Assembly: GCA_964493325.1 (NCBI GenBank)
Contig: CAZBMD010000001.1
Location: forward strand, 186,001 to 250,000
DNA: 64,000 bases
From: CAZBMD01 sp964493325
GTDB taxonomy: Bacteria > Babelota > Babeliae > Babelales > RVW-14
Direction of reading: 5' to 3'
The position numbers were made by a program, and so were the translations under genes. Positions 35,789 to 45,800 of this stretch are shown here, piece after piece (position 1 is the first letter of the stretch; each line of letters starts with the position of its first letter). The notes beneath the pieces are model-generated. The model did no database searches, was not told where the DNA came from, and was given only the letters and a program-made list of their open reading frames with translations.

Positions 35789-36760
35789 ATGATGAAACAA
35801 CAAATAACGGTTCTTGGAGCTGGAGCGTGGGGCTGTGCAATTGCTCATTTGCTTGCAATCAATGGCCACCAAGTGACGCTGTGGTGCCACGAGCCAGAGC
35901 TAGCTGACGAAATTAATAGTCGAAAAACCAACAGTCTTTTTCTTCCTGATGTGGAATTACCACACAATATTTTTGCAACGCCAAGCTTGCAAGAAGCGCT
36001 TGATGGCGCATCGCTTATTTTTGAAGCGGTACCTGTTTCATTTCTCAGAATAGTGCTGCAACATGCCAAAGAATTTGTCGATTCAGAGTCGATATGGGCC
36101 ATTTTAAGCAAAGGCATTGAGCAAAAAACGCTTAAATTTCCATCACAAATCCTTGATGATGTTTTTGGTTACGATGTAAAAAAAGTGGTTATTGGTGGTC
36201 CAACATTTGCACGCGAATTGGTTAATAGCGTTGTGTCAGCAACAACGGTTGCTAGTAATGATTCGGCAAGAGCGCAAGCGGTTGCCAACCTTTTGCGCAA
36301 CGATTATTTCAAGCCCTATTTGTCAGACGATATGCTTGGCGTGCAAGCTGGCGGAGCTCTCAAAAATGTGATAGCGCTGACCATAGGCATCGCTCTTGGT
36401 AGTGGAGCTGGTGACAACACTATCGCCTTACTTTTGACGCAAGGCCTTGAAGAAATGGGGCAGCTTACAAAGTTTTTTGGAGGCAAGTCGCAAACGGTGT
36501 ACGGCCTGTCTGGATTTGGTGATTTGATTTTGACTTGCAACGGGTCACTGAGTAAAAATTTACATGTCGGCAAATTATTGGGACAGGGCAATTTGCTTGC
36601 TCGCATCAGTAGTCAGGGCGTTTTGCCCGAAGGTATTAATACGGTTCAATCTGTCTATCAAATACTTCTAGATCAAAAAATCAATGCGCCACTCATGATG
36701 AGTACGTATCAATTTATTTTTGAACAACTTTCTTTTTCAGCGGTTTTGGCTGCTTTGTAG
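35789..36760 (+). CDS. gpsA: Glycerol-3-phosphate dehydrogenase [NAD(P)+]
   Basis: It makes sn-glycerol-3-phosphate from dihydroxyacetone phosphate for phospholipid synthesis. The 323 residues have the N-terminal dinucleotide fold VLGAGAWGCAIAHLLA, then SKGIEQ, GGPTFARELV, and the catalytic helical domain with GALKNVIALTIGIALGSG, TQGLEEM, GLSGFGDLILTC and LPEGINTVQSV. Length is normal. Its last 47 bp overlap the 3' end of the convergent ComEC-like gene. Confidence 0.96.
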   Translation: MMKQQITVLGAGAWGCAIAHLLAINGHQVTLWCHEPELADEINSRKTNSLFLPDVELPHNIFATPSLQEALDGASLIFEAVPVSFLRIVLQHAKEFVDSESIWAILSKGIEQKTLKFPSQILDDVFGYDVKKVVIGGPTFARELVNSVVSATTVASNDSARAQAVANLLRNDYFKPYLSDDMLGVQAGGALKNVIALTIGIALGSGAGDNTIALLLTQGLEEMGQLTKFFGGKSQTVYGLSGFGDLILTCNGSLSKNLHVGKLLGQGNLLARISSQGVLPEGINTVQSVYQILLDQKINAPLMMSTYQFIFEQLSFSAVLAAL

Positions 36761-37583
36761 GGCGTGTGATTTTGGTTCCGTGCTGTTCAGCCACACGCTT
36801 AAGCTCAAAAAATGTCGCCCATGATCGTTTGGATGTAAACGGTTCAAAGAAAGGTAAAAAAATTTCGCGTACAGTTCCCTTTCTGCATAACTCGGTTGCA
36901 GCTTCAAAGCTGCTTCCTCCTGGTTTTAAAAGCTCAATATAATCCACGGTGTTTCGTCCAAAATGGGTTACCAGCTGCTGCTGAAGATCAAATGCTAGAT
37001 ATTTTTGAATTGATTGGCGGCTATTTAAAAAGCCACGGTCAATGAGTGTAATTGCTCCTTTGTTGTCCCGTCTAATTTCGAGTTTTTCGTTAACCTGAAC
37101 TGTGAGGGCATTTAGTCTAGTGGCGGTTTGATAGAGCCTGAGCCCTCCAAGAGATAGAGCCAGGACCAAACTCAGGATTAAGATTGGCGCTTTGGTTTTG
37201 AGTTTTTTTCGGATAACTAAAAAAGTGATGATTGGAATAAAAAGCAGAGCGCCTTGGTGTGGTTTGGAGAAGTGAATTATCCAGTCGTTGCTGCCGTGCT
37301 CAAGCATTGTGTGCCATGCGGCAGCAAGCCATTCAAGCAGGCTTGCCAAAAACATGTTGGGAATGCCGACAAGTTCGGTAAAAAACATCAAAGAACTGGT
37401 AAAAAGAAAGAGTGAGAGCAGTGGTGCAAAAATCAGGTTGCCAACAAAGGTCATCATTGAAATGCCAAGCCCCCAGCTGACCAAAATGGGGAGCGCAACG
37501 ATTGTTGCAATCAGCTGCGTTGAGGTAAATTGTACGATATAATTTTTTAGATATTGCCAGAGCGGCTTACATGCTTGATTCAT
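36714..37583 (-). CDS. ComEC/Rec2-like membrane protein, truncated
   Basis: A 289-residue protein from the ATG at 37583, which overlaps the holB stop as ATGA. Five or so membrane helices fill the N-terminal half, including LIATIVALPILVSWGLGISM and MTFVGNLIFAPLLSLFLFTS. These match the end of the competence domain in ComEC DNA-uptake channels (TLPL...IS...NLI..P). The C-terminal half is soluble and includes ALTVQVNEKLEIRRDNKGAI and VDYIELLKPGG, perhaps a remnant of the ComEC beta-lactamase-like domain without its metal site. Full ComEC is 600-800 residues, so this is a fragment or a domain of a split system. A K-rich tail ends the protein. Confidence 0.6.
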   Translation of the reverse strand: MNQACKPLWQYLKNYIVQFTSTQLIATIVALPILVSWGLGISMMTFVGNLIFAPLLSLFLFTSSLMFFTELVGIPNMFLASLLEWLAAAWHTMLEHGSNDWIIHFSKPHQGALLFIPIITFLVIRKKLKTKAPILILSLVLALSLGGLRLYQTATRLNALTVQVNEKLEIRRDNKGAITLIDRGFLNSRQSIQKYLAFDLQQQLVTHFGRNTVDYIELLKPGGSSFEAATELCRKGTVREIFLPFFEPFTSKRSWATFFELKRVAEQHGTKITRPTKQPKPLKKKVVQK

Positions 37584-38323
37584 GAATGCAAGAGAGCTAA
37601 AAACAGGTTTTTCCAAAAGATATCGCTGCTTCCCGATTGTGGAGGTTTTAAAAGATGCTTGGTAACGCGTTGAATTTTATCAGAGAGCATCTGTCTAATT
37701 TGCTCATTATTTTCCTGGTAGGTGGCTTTCTTTTTTTCGTTGAGAATCTCAAGTAAGTTGCACGCAAGTTCATAGCTTTGGCTGTCGCTTAGGTGTTCTT
37801 TTTTAAGAAGTGCTTCAAATGCAAAGAAGTCGGCCTGTTTTTTTTCGTCAAGGAAAAAGGTGAGGAGTGGATGAACAGCGTTATTTTCATCTTGTTGGTC
37901 AAGTGTGGTGACAACGGAGCGAGATAAAATGGTAGGCAGAATGGCTCGTTCGTTGGTGGTATGCAGGATAAAGTGATATCCTGTTGGTGGTTCTTCAAGA
38001 ACTTTAAGCAGCCTATTTGCTGTTGCTACGTTCAGTGTTTCTGCTTTGGTGAGGATAAAAAAGAAGCGCTCTCCCGGATCAAGTGCAAATCTAATTCGTT
38101 CAAAAACAATCTCAATATCATCAACGCCATAGCCTTTTTCGGGAACAATCCATATAGCTCCGTGGTGTTGGCGCTGTTTTACTTTGCGACAGTCTACGCA
38201 GAAGCAATGTTCATCGCCTGTTTGAATGCAAAAAACAACTTGCAGCATTTTCTCGGTCTGTTGGGAGGTTTTTTGCTCGGAGCCGACAAAGAGTTGAGAT
38301 GGAACAGTTGATTGATTTTTCAT
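37580..38323 (-). CDS. holB: DNA polymerase III delta' subunit-like protein
   Basis: A 247-residue AAA+ clamp-loader relative. It has a zinc-binding segment (VVFCIQTGDEHCFCVDCRKV), the sensor-1 region ERFFFILTKAETLNVATANRLLKVLEEPPTGYHF, and the ILPTILSRS motif (SRC-type). All are typical of delta' and of DnaX. No Walker A loop is visible, as expected for delta', which does not hydrolyse ATP. It is shorter than usual (about 330), with a reduced C-terminal collar domain. In many bacteria holB lies beside tmk; here tmk is about 2.2 kb away with two secreted genes between. Confidence 0.8.
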   Translation of the reverse strand: MKNQSTVPSQLFVGSEQKTSQQTEKMLQVVFCIQTGDEHCFCVDCRKVKQRQHHGAIWIVPEKGYGVDDIEIVFERIRFALDPGERFFFILTKAETLNVATANRLLKVLEEPPTGYHFILHTTNERAILPTILSRSVVTTLDQQDENNAVHPLLTFFLDEKKQADFFAFEALLKKEHLSDSQSYELACNLLEILNEKKKATYQENNEQIRQMLSDKIQRVTKHLLKPPQSGSSDIFWKNLFLALLHS

Positions 38324-38536
38324 GCGATTTTTCTCTATTTATACCTTGAGTGGAGGCTTTTTACCCTGCTTTTATCTTATCACAGTGTAGTAAAATCGTT
38401 GGTTACATCAATGATTACTTATAAAATAATGACAAAACTATTGATTTTATATACTTAGTTGGTGATATATTGATAATAATGAAAAGTAGAAATTTTATAA
38501 ACCACTTAAGTAGAGAACAAGAAAAGGGGATAATGT

Positions 38537-39451
38537 ATGAAGAATATGCAAAAAATATGCCGCATTTTGTCGATGACGCTTATTCTGGGTCTGTTAGCAG
38601 GCTCTGTCTATGGCATGGAAATGATCTCTGGTATTTTTGGCGGCGGCAGTAAAGAGAAAACTAAAGAGAAAACTAAAGAGAAAACTAAAAAAGAAGATAA
38701 AACTGGTAAAGCTGGTAAAACTGGTAAAGCTGGTAAAACTAATAAACCTAATAAAAAAGAAGATAAAGCTTCTGCGGCAGGAGGTTCTATTTCGGATTTA
38801 ATAGAACCAAAAGGATCAGCGGGATCGGCAGTTGGTGGTGCTTCGAAGGCTGGCTCAGGAGCTGGTACAAAAGAGAAAAAAGAAAAAAAATTGTCTGGAG
38901 ATCTTCAAAAAAAACAAAAAGGCTCTAAAGAGAAGCTTGCCGAGAAAAAAGAAAAGAAAAAGAAAGCAGTAAAGAAGATTATCGATGCGCTTAAAAAGCG
39001 TAAAGAAGCAAAGAATGCTAAAGAAGCAGCCGCTGCAGATGCCGAATTGAATGCTGCTAAAATAGAAGATGCTAAGGCAGAGGCTGAAGTTCAAGCGGAA
39101 ACTCAAGCAACTCAGGAAACTCCTTCATCTTATACTCCAATTCCTCTTATTGTTCCAGATAAACAAATTTCTCCGGATAGCCTAACGAAACCGGGATCAG
39201 CAGCTCCAACTCCTTCGACTACGCCAGATTCTGCATCAACACCAGCAGCTCCAACTCCGTCGGCTACTCCAGATTCTACATCAACGCCAGCACCTACAGC
39301 TCCAACTCCGTCGACTACACCTGATTCTACGTCGACACCGGTACCAGAGGTGACTCCGTCCTCTGATACAGATTTAAGCTCAAGTGATATTGATTATCCA
39401 GATGAAGATATTAGTTTCTTGGATGGTCTAGATCTTGGTTTAGAAGACTAA
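38537..39451 (+). CDS. Secreted low-complexity protein (Lys-rich, Pro/Thr-rich, acidic tail)
   Basis: A 304-residue protein with a signal peptide (about 1-28, ending GSVYG). Three repeats of KEKT (residues ~37-50) and GKAGKTGKAGKT (~56-67) follow, then a long Lys/Ala/Glu-rich helical stretch (~115-190). A Pro/Ser/Thr-rich region has repeated APTPSTTPDS units (~220-270), and a very acidic end carries leucine and phenylalanine (DISFLDGLDLGLED). No known fold. The repeats are also visible in the DNA and are likely variable in length. It resembles a surface stalk or an intrinsically disordered effector. Confidence 0.75.
   Translation: MKNMQKICRILSMTLILGLLAGSVYGMEMISGIFGGGSKEKTKEKTKEKTKKEDKTGKAGKTGKAGKTNKPNKKEDKASAAGGSISDLIEPKGSAGSAVGGASKAGSGAGTKEKKEKKLSGDLQKKQKGSKEKLAEKKEKKKKAVKKIIDALKKRKEAKNAKEAAAADAELNAAKIEDAKAEAEVQAETQATQETPSSYTPIPLIVPDKQISPDSLTKPGSAAPTPSTTPDSASTPAAPTPSATPDSTSTPAPTAPTPSTTPDSTSTPVPEVTPSSDTDLSSSDIDYPDEDISFLDGLDLGLED
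38643..38760 (+). repeat. Short tandem repeats in the low-complexity gene
   Basis: The unit AAAGAGAAAACT occurs three times in a row, followed by four copies of a GGTAAAACT/GGTAAAGCT 9-mer. Both keep the reading frame and encode KEKT and GKT/GKA repeats. Copy number may vary by slippage. Confidence 0.8.
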
Positions 39452-39478
39452 GTCTTATCAAGTAACGTAAACAGTGAA

Positions 39479-39510
39479 AAAAAGGGCTCGAAAGAGCCCT
39501 TTTGCTTTTA
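39479..39510. terminator. Bidirectional intrinsic terminator
   Basis: The stem AAAAGGGCTC / GAGCCCTTTT with a four-base GAAA loop, flanked by A and T runs, lies between convergent genes and can serve both. Confidence 0.88.
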
Positions 39511-40482
39511 TAGTCGAGATATTTGCATATGTTTAATATTTGGAATATCTGTTACCAGCGGCATCAAGTAATGCTGTAGAAAAATTAAATCTTTATTGCT
39601 GGGGGATTTTTCTGTGATGGTTTCTGTGATTGCTTTTTCTAAATGCTCGAGATCTTCATGTGTGAGTTCTAGTGACGCTAGTTTTGTAATTTGTTCATGA
39701 ACAATATTCATAGAACTTGCAGCAACAGGAATTACATTAATCCCTTTGCTTTCCAAAAATTTAATTAAAATAAGATAGGCATGGCATTGGTATTTTTCTG
39801 CAATTTTTTTAAGAGGTATTGATTTGTTTAAGTAGTGCGATTCTCCTATTGGTAGAGCTATTAAAAGTTGGATATTTTTTCTGGTGAAAAATTCGACCGC
39901 ATTCTGAAAAGCATTGATAGCATTATCAACCAAGCCAACAGCTTTTTTATGCGGTGGGCGAACAAGGAGACGCAGCAGCGAAGTACATGGGATTCTTTTT
40001 TTTTCTAGGTACAATTTTGGTAGTGGTAATTTATAATTTTTATAATCAATTTCCCATACCGAAGATAAATAAACTATATCATGGAGGCTCATGCCCAAAA
40101 AGCCGGCAACAAGCATTGGATTGGTGCTTAAGCCTGCTATTAATTCTAACGATTGAGGATTGAGAGCATGCTCATCTTCAGCGCTGATGTAAAAAGACTT
40201 AAGTGAATTGCCAACAAAGTGAGCAAGTTGTGCGTGAGGCAGTCCTGTGATATTCAAATTTGTGCGATCAATGGTATTAAGCTTATCGTAGGCATTTTTG
40301 TTAAAACTTGAAATATCAAATGAATTATAGCCGAGTTGCTGTGCTGCTTGCATCTGGCAAACAATCATATTGGAGTTGCCAACAAGTTCAATAGTTGGCA
40401 GAGCGCTTACTGTATTGCTACTACAAAAAAACAATGAGCCAGCTAGAAACAGCAATTCTGCATAATAACGAATATAGTTCAA
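39508..40482 (-). CDS. Secreted hypothetical protein
   Basis: A 324-residue protein that starts at TTG with AGGAGAGG just upstream. It has a signal peptide (about 1-28, ending VSA). The mature part is helical with mixed alpha/beta stretches (IQLLIALPIGESHYL; GINVIPVAASSMNIV). No family is recognised. It lies 20 bp downstream of tmk and is likely part of the degT-tmk transcript, although its export signal suggests a different role. Confidence 0.72.
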   Translation of the reverse strand: MNYIRYYAELLFLAGSLFFCSSNTVSALPTIELVGNSNMIVCQMQAAQQLGYNSFDISSFNKNAYDKLNTIDRTNLNITGLPHAQLAHFVGNSLKSFYISAEDEHALNPQSLELIAGLSTNPMLVAGFLGMSLHDIVYLSSVWEIDYKNYKLPLPKLYLEKKRIPCTSLLRLLVRPPHKKAVGLVDNAINAFQNAVEFFTRKNIQLLIALPIGESHYLNKSIPLKKIAEKYQCHAYLILIKFLESKGINVIPVAASSMNIVHEQITKLASLELTHEDLEHLEKAITETITEKSPSNKDLIFLQHYLMPLVTDIPNIKHMQISRL

Positions 40483-40502
40483 GACCTCTCCTTTAATCTT
40501 TT

Positions 40503-41126
40503 TTATTTTCTAAAAAAATCTAATATGTTTTTTGTCGCTTGTTCTGCTAATGTTTCAGCATCAAGCGACCCATCAAGCTTTATAACATTTTCTCGGTTTG
40601 CAAAAATAGTATCAAAGCCATCTGACACGCGCTGCCAAAAATCCTGCTTTTCTTGTTCAAAGCTGGTTAGCAGGTGTCTGCTTTGCTTGATGCGTGCAAC
40701 CGCCGTGGCTACATCAATCTTGACGTGCAATGTTAGGTCTGGCGCAATGCCATCCATCACCCATTTATTAATCGAAGTAATCATGTTACGGTCAATTCCT
40801 CTGCCGTAGCCTTGATATGCAAGAGATGAATCGTGGAGTCGGTCTGAAATGACTATCTTTCCTTGCGCGAGCGCCGGCTTGATGATGCTATAAAAATGCT
40901 GAGCTCGATCTGCTGCAAACAAAAGATATTCAGCAGTGTCGCACACAATCTCTTTTTGTTCGTGCAAAATATCACGCAACTTTTGACCAAGTGGAGAACC
41001 GCCTGGTTCTTTGGTGAGAAAAATTTCGTGATTATGTTTTTGTAGCAGGTGGGCAAGGTTGCGGGCAAGCGTACTCTTGCCCGATCCATCAATACCTTCA
41101 ATAGAAATAAGAAATCCTTTTTTCAT
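40503..41126 (-). CDS. tmk: Thymidylate kinase
   Basis: It phosphorylates dTMP to dTDP for DNA synthesis. The 207 residues have the P-loop EGIDGSGKSTLARNL (residues ~9-23), the TKEPGGSPLGQKLRDIL motif, and DRLHDSSLAYQGYGRGID as the substrate and lid region. Length is normal. It starts 11 bp after the DegT aminotransferase stop, so the two share a transcript. Confidence 0.96.
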   Translation of the reverse strand: MKKGFLISIEGIDGSGKSTLARNLAHLLQKHNHEIFLTKEPGGSPLGQKLRDILHEQKEIVCDTAEYLLFAADRAQHFYSIIKPALAQGKIVISDRLHDSSLAYQGYGRGIDRNMITSINKWVMDGIAPDLTLHVKIDVATAVARIKQSRHLLTSFEQEKQDFWQRVSDGFDTIFANRENVIKLDGSLDAETLAEQATKNILDFFRK

Positions 41127-41137
41127 GCGCTCATCGC

Positions 41138-42358
41138 CTACAAAGGAGAGAGTGTTTGAGCTTTTTGCTGCTCTTGAAATGCGCTAATTGGAGCATTTTT
41201 TACGGTCTGAATAATGTGATCAACTTCTTCATCCGTAAGTTCTGGCCACATTGGCAGGGCCAAGATAGAGGTAACCAGCTTGATAGAAATTGGGCATTCG
41301 TTAACAAGTTCAGGAGCCGTTACCAAAAATTCAATTTCAGGAAATGCTTTTGGATAAAAAATTCTGGTACCAATACCTTCTTTGGCAAGATATTGTTCCA
41401 GTTGATTACGGTACACAGTGCCAGCTTCATCAATAACTTGCACGCAGTACTGATGATAGACGCTGGTTCCAATTTTAGTTTTTTGCGTCTTGAGCCATGA
41501 GAGGCCTTCAAAGCCTTTGTTATAACGCTCTGCAATTTCTCTGCGGCGCTGATTCCAAGCGTCAAGATGTTCTAGTTTAAGGGCTAAAATTGCTGCTTGA
41601 ATGCCATCAAGGCGGCTGTTGATGCCAACTTCTAAATAATCATATTGTGTTTTGCGGCCGTGGTTACGCAGTTGCAACAATCGTTCTGCAAGTACAGGGT
41701 TGTTGGTTGAGCAGCATCCGCCATCACCAAATGCGCCCAAATTTTTTGTTGGGTAAAATGAAAACGCTGTTATATCCCCAAGGTTACCAACGCGTTTGCC
41801 TTCGATATGAGCACCAATGGCTTGTGCTGCATCTTCAACTATCCAGAGCTTCCATGCATCTGCAATTGCCTTGATTTCAACATAATCTGCTGGTTGGCCA
41901 AAAAGATCAACGGTGATAATGCCAACAATTTTACGTCCTGTTTTGGTGTGAATTGCTTGCCCCTTGTGCATGGTTGCATGTTCTTGGAGCCATGCATTCA
42001 TTTTTTTAGGATCAACGTTAAATGTTTCTTCATCAATGTCGATAAAAACAGGATGAGCTTCAAGCGCAACAACTTCACTGCTTGATGCGATGAATGAAAA
42101 AGGGGTCGTCAGAACAATAGAGTCTTTTGGCATATCAAGCGCTCGAAGAGCAAGCCACAATGCATCAGTTCCCGAGTTGCAGCTGATAACGTGATTCGCT
42201 TGTAGGTAGGCTGCAATTTTTTTTTCAAGATTATCAACAAACTTTCCACCAACAAATTGCTGAGATTCAATAACATCACTGATAACGTTACTCAGTTCTG
42301 GTTGTAAATTTTTTATCTGTCTAGCGAGAGAAAAACTAGGAATCGACTGCATGCTCAT
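41138..42358 (-). CDS. DegT/DnrJ/EryC1-family sugar aminotransferase
   Basis: A 406-residue PLP enzyme of the family that aminates keto-sugars for surface polysaccharides and glycans. SGTDALWLALRAL binds the phosphate, VEDAAQAIGA supplies the PLP-contacting Asp176, and FSFYPTKNLGAFGDGG carries the Schiff-base Lys205. The C-terminal LPMWPELTDEEVDHI is typical. The sugar substrate is unknown. It is not in a larger glycan locus but is followed by tmk. GGAG lies upstream of the ATG. Confidence 0.93.
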   Translation of the reverse strand: MSMQSIPSFSLARQIKNLQPELSNVISDVIESQQFVGGKFVDNLEKKIAAYLQANHVISCNSGTDALWLALRALDMPKDSIVLTTPFSFIASSSEVVALEAHPVFIDIDEETFNVDPKKMNAWLQEHATMHKGQAIHTKTGRKIVGIITVDLFGQPADYVEIKAIADAWKLWIVEDAAQAIGAHIEGKRVGNLGDITAFSFYPTKNLGAFGDGGCCSTNNPVLAERLLQLRNHGRKTQYDYLEVGINSRLDGIQAAILALKLEHLDAWNQRRREIAERYNKGFEGLSWLKTQKTKIGTSVYHQYCVQVIDEAGTVYRNQLEQYLAKEGIGTRIFYPKAFPEIEFLVTAPELVNECPISIKLVTSILALPMWPELTDEEVDHIIQTVKNAPISAFQEQQKAQTLSPL

Positions 42359-42841
42359 AAAAGCTCCAAGAAAATTTTGATAAAACTCTTTACTTTGCTC
42401 GTAGGTGAACGATTACACTGTAACAACGTTCGAAAAAAATGATTACAATTGATTCTGAATAATCATTAAACGTGAATAATATAGCATGAATAATGCGTTT
42501 ATGAAGGGTCTTTTAATATCCCGATGTAGAGCGGCAAGTAAGGCTTGACATTTAAGAGGCAAGAGCTAAGGTAAAGTTTGTAGTAGTGAAGGGAAGGGAG
42601 AAGAGTGAAACGGAGAATTTCAATCAACATCTTTTATAAAATCCCAGCCCGATGTGCCGTTGCAGGTGTTTTGTGTTGGTTTCATTGATCTAAGCGAATA
42701 ATCAAAAACGCTGTCGATGTCTACTGATCCTTTTAATCGAGTGAGAAAGGAGGGTCGAGCGAAAAAGTTATCTAACAATTTTTAGATTTGCAAATAGAGA
42801 GTGTGTGGTTGTTCAAGTTTATCCTAAAAAGGGAGAAACGG
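42359..42841 (+). promoter_or_regulatory. Promoter and long leader of the giant surface-protein gene
   Basis: TTGACA at 42545-42550 is a perfect -35 box; the best -10 is TAAGGT at 42567-42572 (16-base spacer) or TAAAGT with a long spacer. The leader would then be about 260 bases. It contains a purine-rich GAAGGGAAGGGAGAAG stretch (~42588-42604), a possible 13-codon open frame with three cysteines (42652-42693), and an AAGGAGGG site at ~42748 not followed by a start codon. The real start has GGGAGA upstream. The rest of the gap (42359-42540) shows no gene. Confidence 0.45.
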
Positions 42842-45800
42842 ATGATAAATAGAAAACTACGTGCGATGCTTCTTGCGTTATCGCTCGCCAGTGCTCCATT
42901 CATGAAGGTTAGTCCCTTCACATGGGCACCTGTTGGTGATGCGGTTGATTCAGAAGGCTACGCAACGACAAGTGGTGTATACCACAAAGGTTTTAACTCT
43001 GGTGGTAACGGTGGTGACTATATCGATGAAAATCCTCAAGTAGCAAACTCATCGATGAGTACAGATGTTTCAGATGTTCTTTATATCGATGGTAATCTTA
43101 GATTGCCAGGAGCTCCAGATAATGGTGGAGCTGATGATGGCTTGACTTCTGGCGATCCAGATGGACTTCCAGATGCTTATACTGCGGGGCCTACGCCTTG
43201 TTCTCTCAAAGTTGATGGTGACGTGCGTGTTGACGCAATCGATGGTGACATTGACATTTACATGCTCAGTGATGTTACGTTTGAACCGTACACAAACAGT
43301 GCTGGTTTATCACTAACATATGGTAATACGGGCACCCCTGCTGGTACCGATGGTCTTGGTTACTCACAACTGTATTTCAATGCAGAAGAAGGTAACACCA
43401 TCACATTCCACGTTACCAATAACCTTTTCTTCAAGGGTCGTACCGTTGATTCTGAAACTGAAGACTATACCGATATGATTGTAACCTTTGCAGGTTCTGG
43501 TAAAACAGTTTTCAAATTGGCTGATGGAACAATAGTTTCATTTGATGGACAAGTTGATGACACAACGCCAATCACGGTTTCTATAGATGAAGAAGGTAAT
43601 TTAGTTGAAGATCTTCCGCTTGATATTAATGATGAGCCAACGTGTGAATTCAGCTCTAATGCTGCAGGAACAAAAGTATTCATCACTATGGATCAAACTT
43701 TTGATCAAGTTGATTGTGGGCAACACAAAGTCACTTTCCAAAGAATGACCGAAGCTGAACACGCAGAAGAAGAGGGTGATTTTGATCCTTCACTTCGCAG
43801 CATGGTGTATGTTGGTGTCAACTCTTTGATTACCTACCTTTCTGACAATGATTCAGGTTTTGAAGATGATGAAAACAGCTGCATAGGCGGTTATGGTTCA
43901 TTAGCATTTGATCCTTCAATTGTTGGTGATGCTGAAGATGTTTCTGGCCGACTGATTCTTATGATCAAAGGCGCGTATGATATTGATTTTGATGAAATGT
44001 CCGAAACTTACGGCCAAATGATAGCAAAATATCCATTCAACGACGGTGCTGTTGTTGTTGCTGGTCATCATGTTGATTACGGTGAAGATGAAGGTTGTTA
44101 TAGCTTTGAGCCTGACAATATTCGCGATACACTTGATTATTCAACGCCAGCTGGAGTGCAAGCATTATTTGTTGTAAAAGATAACGTTGCTTATGAAAAT
44201 GACGAAAATGAAGAATACGATCCAACAGTTGATGATCGTAAAGGTCTTTTGGTTATCAACGACTGTGCTAACCATGGTAAACTAGCTTCTGATCCATATT
44301 GGGATCTGTATAACGATCCAGATGAAGGGTACACTGGATCTTCCTATGCTTACTCAAATCCTAACAATGCTCAGTTCAACGTTCGTCGTGGATTTGTGCT
44401 TGGCGTAAACGGTCAAATTGACGTTTATCACCATACGTTCTTGGATTATGTTGCAGGTTCCTATAACCAGATCGACAAAATAACCGAGTGTGATTTTGAT
44501 GATTTGTGTTCTGTAAAGAGCCGCAACCCATCTGCGCTGATTGTTGATGGTCTTGATGCTCGCTTGTTCTACGATTCAGATGGTGGTCCATTTGTAGCAA
44601 ACCCATTCACAGAAGAACTCAGTTTGTTTGAAGCTGCAAACCCATTCACTAATGCTGTTCAAGATGTCCGCAAGGCTGAAATCAAACTTCGTGGTACCGG
44701 TGCAGTGTACTTCCGTAGCTCAGTTTCAACACGTGATGGCTACATGTACAACTACTGGTTTGGAACAGATTTTGATACAGATAGTTACGATGATGTCTAT
44801 TTAGATCCAGCTGTTGACTATCTCTATTCACTTGCTAACGGTGATTTTGATGAAGATGGCTATCCAACAACTGTAACTTACAATGGTCTTCAACTTGATC
44901 TTAACGAACAGACAAATGATGACACCATTCCTGGTCAAGTAGAAGGACATCATGTTCTTGACGTTGAAGGTGCGCTTGATGTCTATTCAGTTGCAAATAC
45001 AACTGAAACTGATGACGCGTATTTGACATCTGATGGCTCAGAATGTGATTCCCGTGCATTTGCAACTGAAGTTGATCAAGCTGGTATGCTCGAAATGTAC
45101 AGCGTACTGCGTGACTACACCGGTCGTGAACTTGATTTTAATGAAGACTACACCAATCGTCCTGTTTTTGCCGATGGCACTATTGATGGCCTTGGCGAAG
45201 AGGGTTATCGTGGCGTACCATTGGTCATCGATGATCAAGATTACGTTCGCTACAATTCTCCAGGTATGTTCTTCAATAACTTCATGTCATTGTTTGGTGC
45301 TAACTTGATGCACTCAGATGCAACCAAGTATGTTGACGGAACACCTGGCAACTCTGATCCTGCAATGACCGGTGGTGAAAGACTTTATTTTGTTTCCGAT
45401 GAAGCTGGATTGATTCCAGAATTCTCTGATGACTCAGAAGAAGTCTTGTTGCAAGACACCGATCCAGATCGTTACAGAACTCCAGAAATCAGATTGTTCA
45501 ATTCAACCATTCATCTGCATGATTCACTGAATTCATCTGGTTTGCGTTGGGTTGTTATGGACATTCCTGGTGCAGATGGTAGCGATGAAGATCATGAACT
45601 TGAAGATAACACTTCATACATCCGATTCTCAGATCAAGGCGATAGTCATCAGACATTGCCATTCAACCACATCAGAACATGGGGTCAAATCTTCTTGATG
45701 AGCAGCTTGAACAACACCATGGCTGATCCAGAATGTAGCAACTTTGCAACCGAAGGCACATTCTTCAATATTTTCCGTCACACAGCTCCAACAGAAGCTG

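Noticed and set aside
38643..39350. Possible CRISPR-like or mobile repeat array
   Set aside because: The repeats are short, in frame, and encode KEKT, GKA and PTPST units. There are no unique spacers or cas genes, so they are coding tandem repeats.
44037..44225. Gln/His-rich antisense frame
   Set aside because: The composition is the mirror of repeated Val/Asp codons in the sense frame and does not look like a real protein.
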